Shown: piece by piece, positions 63,982 through 64,000 of the stretch | How the letters are laid out: each line of letters starts with the position of its first letter | Numbering within the stretch: the stretch's first letter is position 1 | NCBI RefSeq assembly: GCF_007197645.1 | Contig: NZ_VKGK01000011.1 | Coordinates: forward strand, 108,712-172,711 | DNA from: Shewanella hanedai | GTDB lineage: Bacteria > Pseudomonadota > Gammaproteobacteria > Enterobacterales > Shewanellaceae | Length of the DNA stretch: 64,000 nt | Direction: 5' to 3' | Program-made: the position numbers and the translations under genes | Notes under the pieces: generated by a model | The model's database searches: none | The model's input: only the letters and a program-made list of their open reading frames with translations | Told to the model about the DNA's origin: nothing

Positions 63982-64000
63982 ATGGCATTTGGTGATCAAA
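63982..64000 (+). CDS. Possible 5' end of a gene running off the window
   Basis: GAGGAA precedes an ATG at 63982 that begins MAFGDQ. Only six codons are present, so no identification is possible. Confidence 0.3.

Overview
The window is a 64 kb chromosomal segment of a gammaproteobacterium that I read as a marine Shewanella. Evidence: the gene orders uppS-frr-pyrH-tsf-rpsB // map-glnD-dapD and yqcA-truC-yqcC ... csrB ... syd-queF, many small families common in Shewanella/Vibrio relatives (DUF3718, DUF3549, DUF3301, DUF2789, DUF3192, zinc-ribbon DUF2310, PBPRA1643-type SEC-C protein), and a moderately AT-rich base composition. Nothing looks like a prophage, plasmid, integron, CRISPR array or intact IS; no rRNA or tRNA genes were seen. 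Most of it is core genome with short accessory blocks and small non-autonomous repeats.

Layout. 1-8.6 kb: translation and cell-wall housekeeping genes on the minus strand (uppS partial, frr, pyrH, tsf, rpsB with a long leader), then divergent map, glnD, dapD. 8.8-15 kb: DUF3718 protein, purU, a glucose-family PTS EIICB, yqcA-truC-yqcC, DUF3549-DUF3301. 15.0-15.9 kb: no protein gene, but on the minus strand an RNA of about 550 nt with roughly 37 GGA motifs, many in hairpin loops, a strong terminator, and a GacA/UvrY-type box about 180 bp upstream: a CsrB-family RNA. 16-20.6 kb: small conserved genes, then syd and queF. 20.7-26.3 kb: LysR regulator, alkyl sulfatase-like hydrolase, porin, Sfp-type phosphopantetheinyl transferase. 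26.3-32.8 kb: an intergenic repeat, hpf, a DUF3649-PepSY-DUF3325 operon of the iron-uptake type, small periplasmic or secreted proteins, AraC regulator, OsmC. 32.8-38.6 kb: a very large hybrid sensor kinase with an HD-GYP response regulator. 39-42.3 kb: tricorn-like periplasmic protease. 43-46.3 kb: VWA lipoprotein, ECF sigma factor and anti-sigma-like protein in one operon. 46.7-50.6 kb: SulP transporter, a second copy of the repeat, purEK. 50.7-57 kb: SLT-like lipoprotein, small lipoprotein, gshA, M16 peptidase, YqaA. 57.3-60.1 kb: dicarboxylate/amino-acid symporter, small membrane protein, SEC-C protein, possible PilZ-like protein. 60.2-63.5 kb: sodium-pumping oxaloacetate decarboxylase oadGAB.

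Main points of interest: (1) the csrB locus, with an internal duplication of about 73 bp and a recognisable activator box; (2) a structured 264-266 bp repeat (26308-26573 and 48488-48753, a truncated end at 63880, a possible remnant at 42942) in which three stems keep their pairing although the two copies differ in sequence; (3) a degenerate duplicate of the sulP 5' end just upstream of sulP; (4) the kinase/HD-GYP pair and the VWA-ECF-anti-sigma operon as regulatory modules with unknown signals. All functional statements are inferred from sequence recognition; no database search was possible.
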